A DNA stretch of 8,409 nucleotides, from contig CAMWIZ010000024.1 of NCBI GenBank assembly GCA_947174455.1, forward strand, positions 1 through 8,409. Reading direction: 5' to 3'. The stretch comes from an uncultured Clostridia bacterium (GTDB lineage: Bacteria > Bacillota > Clostridia > Oscillospirales > Acutalibacteraceae). Positions 7,726 to 8,409 of this stretch are shown piece after piece. Each line of letters opens with the position of its first letter. Position 1 is the stretch's first letter. A model generated the notes under the pieces. It was not told the origin of the DNA. It searched no databases and saw nothing but the letters and a program-made list of their open reading frames with translations. The position numbers and the translations under genes were made by a program.

Positions 7726-8382
7726 ATGAAGTTTGGGAAAAGAGAATTGATAATGTCAGCGTTGGTTTTGTCACTTGGAGCGGCTGTTTATGTAAATTGG
7801 CAATTTGGTGAGAATAGTGCCGACCTTGATGCAGGTAAGAGCGATGAGGAGCTTGGTGCGGCACAATACGTAAACGCAAGTATTTCAAACCCATCTGACA
7901 GTACAGGCTCTGACAAGACCTCATCTGATAAAACGGTAACATCTAAAAACGAGGATAGCAATTCAAGCAAAAACACTTCATCGGATAAGGAAAATTCCAC
8001 TGATATAGACACTGAAAGCAAGCTTCTCTCAAAGACGGAGCAATATTTTGCTCAAGTCAGACTGGAGAGAGAACAAACTCAGGATGAGCTTATAGAGCTT
8101 GCACAAGGGGTAGTCAGTGCAACAGACACAAGCGGAAAGGGAAAAGAAGACGCCGTAAAGCAGCTTAATAAAATGACAGACACCATACAACAGCAGTCCA
8201 ATATTGAAAGCTTGATTATAGCAAAGGGCTTTGATGACTGCATTGCATTTATTCAAAACGGTGAGTGCAGTATTGTTGTAACGGGGCAGGAGCTAAAAGC
8301 CGACAGTCTTATTGCAATAAAGGATATAGTGACAGGGCAAACGGACATAACATTTGACAAAATAAAGGTTACGCACATATAG
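7726..8382 (+). CDS. spoIIIAH: Stage III sporulation protein AH
   Basis: SpoIIIAH is the mother-cell protein that, in Bacillus, binds forespore SpoIIQ across the septum; its domain is related to the EscJ/PrgK/YscJ ring-building fold. The 218-residue product has a short cytoplasmic N-terminus (MKFGKRE) and one membrane helix (about 8-25). A Ser/Asp/Lys/Thr-rich low-complexity linker (about 55-98) follows, with repeated SSDK units, and then the conserved domain (about 103-218). In that domain RLEREQTQDELIE (112-124), NIESLIIAKGFDDCIAFI (159-176) and the closing beta segment FDKIKVTHI (210-218) are typical. The ATG has GGAGGT (7714-7719) 6 bases upstream. The gene lies 79 bases after spoIIIAG, with no terminator between. 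No terminator is visible in the 27 bases left after it. Confidence 0.92.
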   Translation: MKFGKRELIMSALVLSLGAAVYVNWQFGENSADLDAGKSDEELGAAQYVNASISNPSDSTGSDKTSSDKTVTSKNEDSNSSKNTSSDKENSTDIDTESKLLSKTEQYFAQVRLEREQTQDELIELAQGVVSATDTSGKGKEDAVKQLNKMTDTIQQQSNIESLIIAKGFDDCIAFIQNGECSIVVTGQELKADSLIAIKDIVTGQTDITFDKIKVTHI

Positions 8383-8409
8383 CATTATTTTTTATTGGTA
8401 GAGTAAATG

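Noticed and set aside
8383..8409. Start of a further gene at ATG 8407
   Set aside because: The only upstream hint is a weak GGTAGAG, and the window ends at that ATG, so no coding content can be judged.

Overview
The window looks like an ordinary chromosomal core region of a low-GC, endospore-lineage Firmicute, most likely a Clostridia member of the Ruminococcus/Oscillospiraceae type. The evidence is a spoIIIA sporulation block, a Clp ATPase with an N-terminal zinc finger and no Clp N-domain, a tgt-yajC pair, strong GGAGG-type ribosome binding sites and AT-rich intergenic DNA. I see no transposase, phage gene, CRISPR array, tRNA or rRNA, and no defence or biosynthetic cassette. I did not find an obvious undescribed system; the points worth a second look are architectural.

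Layout. Bases 1-177 are the 3' end of a rightward gene I do not recognise. pgsA (phosphatidylglycerophosphate synthase, 206-796) follows, then a ClpE-like AAA+ unfoldase (841-3162). These three probably form one transcript that ends at a long hairpin terminator (3176-3215). Bases 3163-3542 hold no convincing gene. They contain that terminator, an isolated 10-bp hairpin, a G-run, the terminator of the leftward yajC transcript (3481-3529) and an imperfect direct repeat around the latter. yajC (3543-3896) and tgt (3998-5134) lie on the minus strand. Each has a well-spaced sigma-A-type promoter with a TTGCAA -35 box and a 17-bp spacer. The tgt-spoIIIAE gap (5135-5366) has promoter-like sequences facing each other. 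From 5367 to 8382 run spoIIIAE, spoIIIAF, spoIIIAG and spoIIIAH on the plus strand.

How the genes fit together. PgsA makes the precursor of phosphatidylglycerol, and the Clp ATPase feeds substrates to ClpP; their pairing here is probably only shared transcription. Tgt inserts queuine or preQ1 at tRNA position 34, and YajC is an accessory of the Sec translocon. In many bacteria tgt-yajC is followed by secD-secF, but here yajC ends at a terminator. SpoIIIAE, AF, AG and AH are mother-cell membrane components of the channel that joins mother cell and forespore. In the classical operon they are preceded by spoIIIAA, AB, AC and AD. Those four genes are not next to AE here, so the operon is split or reduced in this genome.
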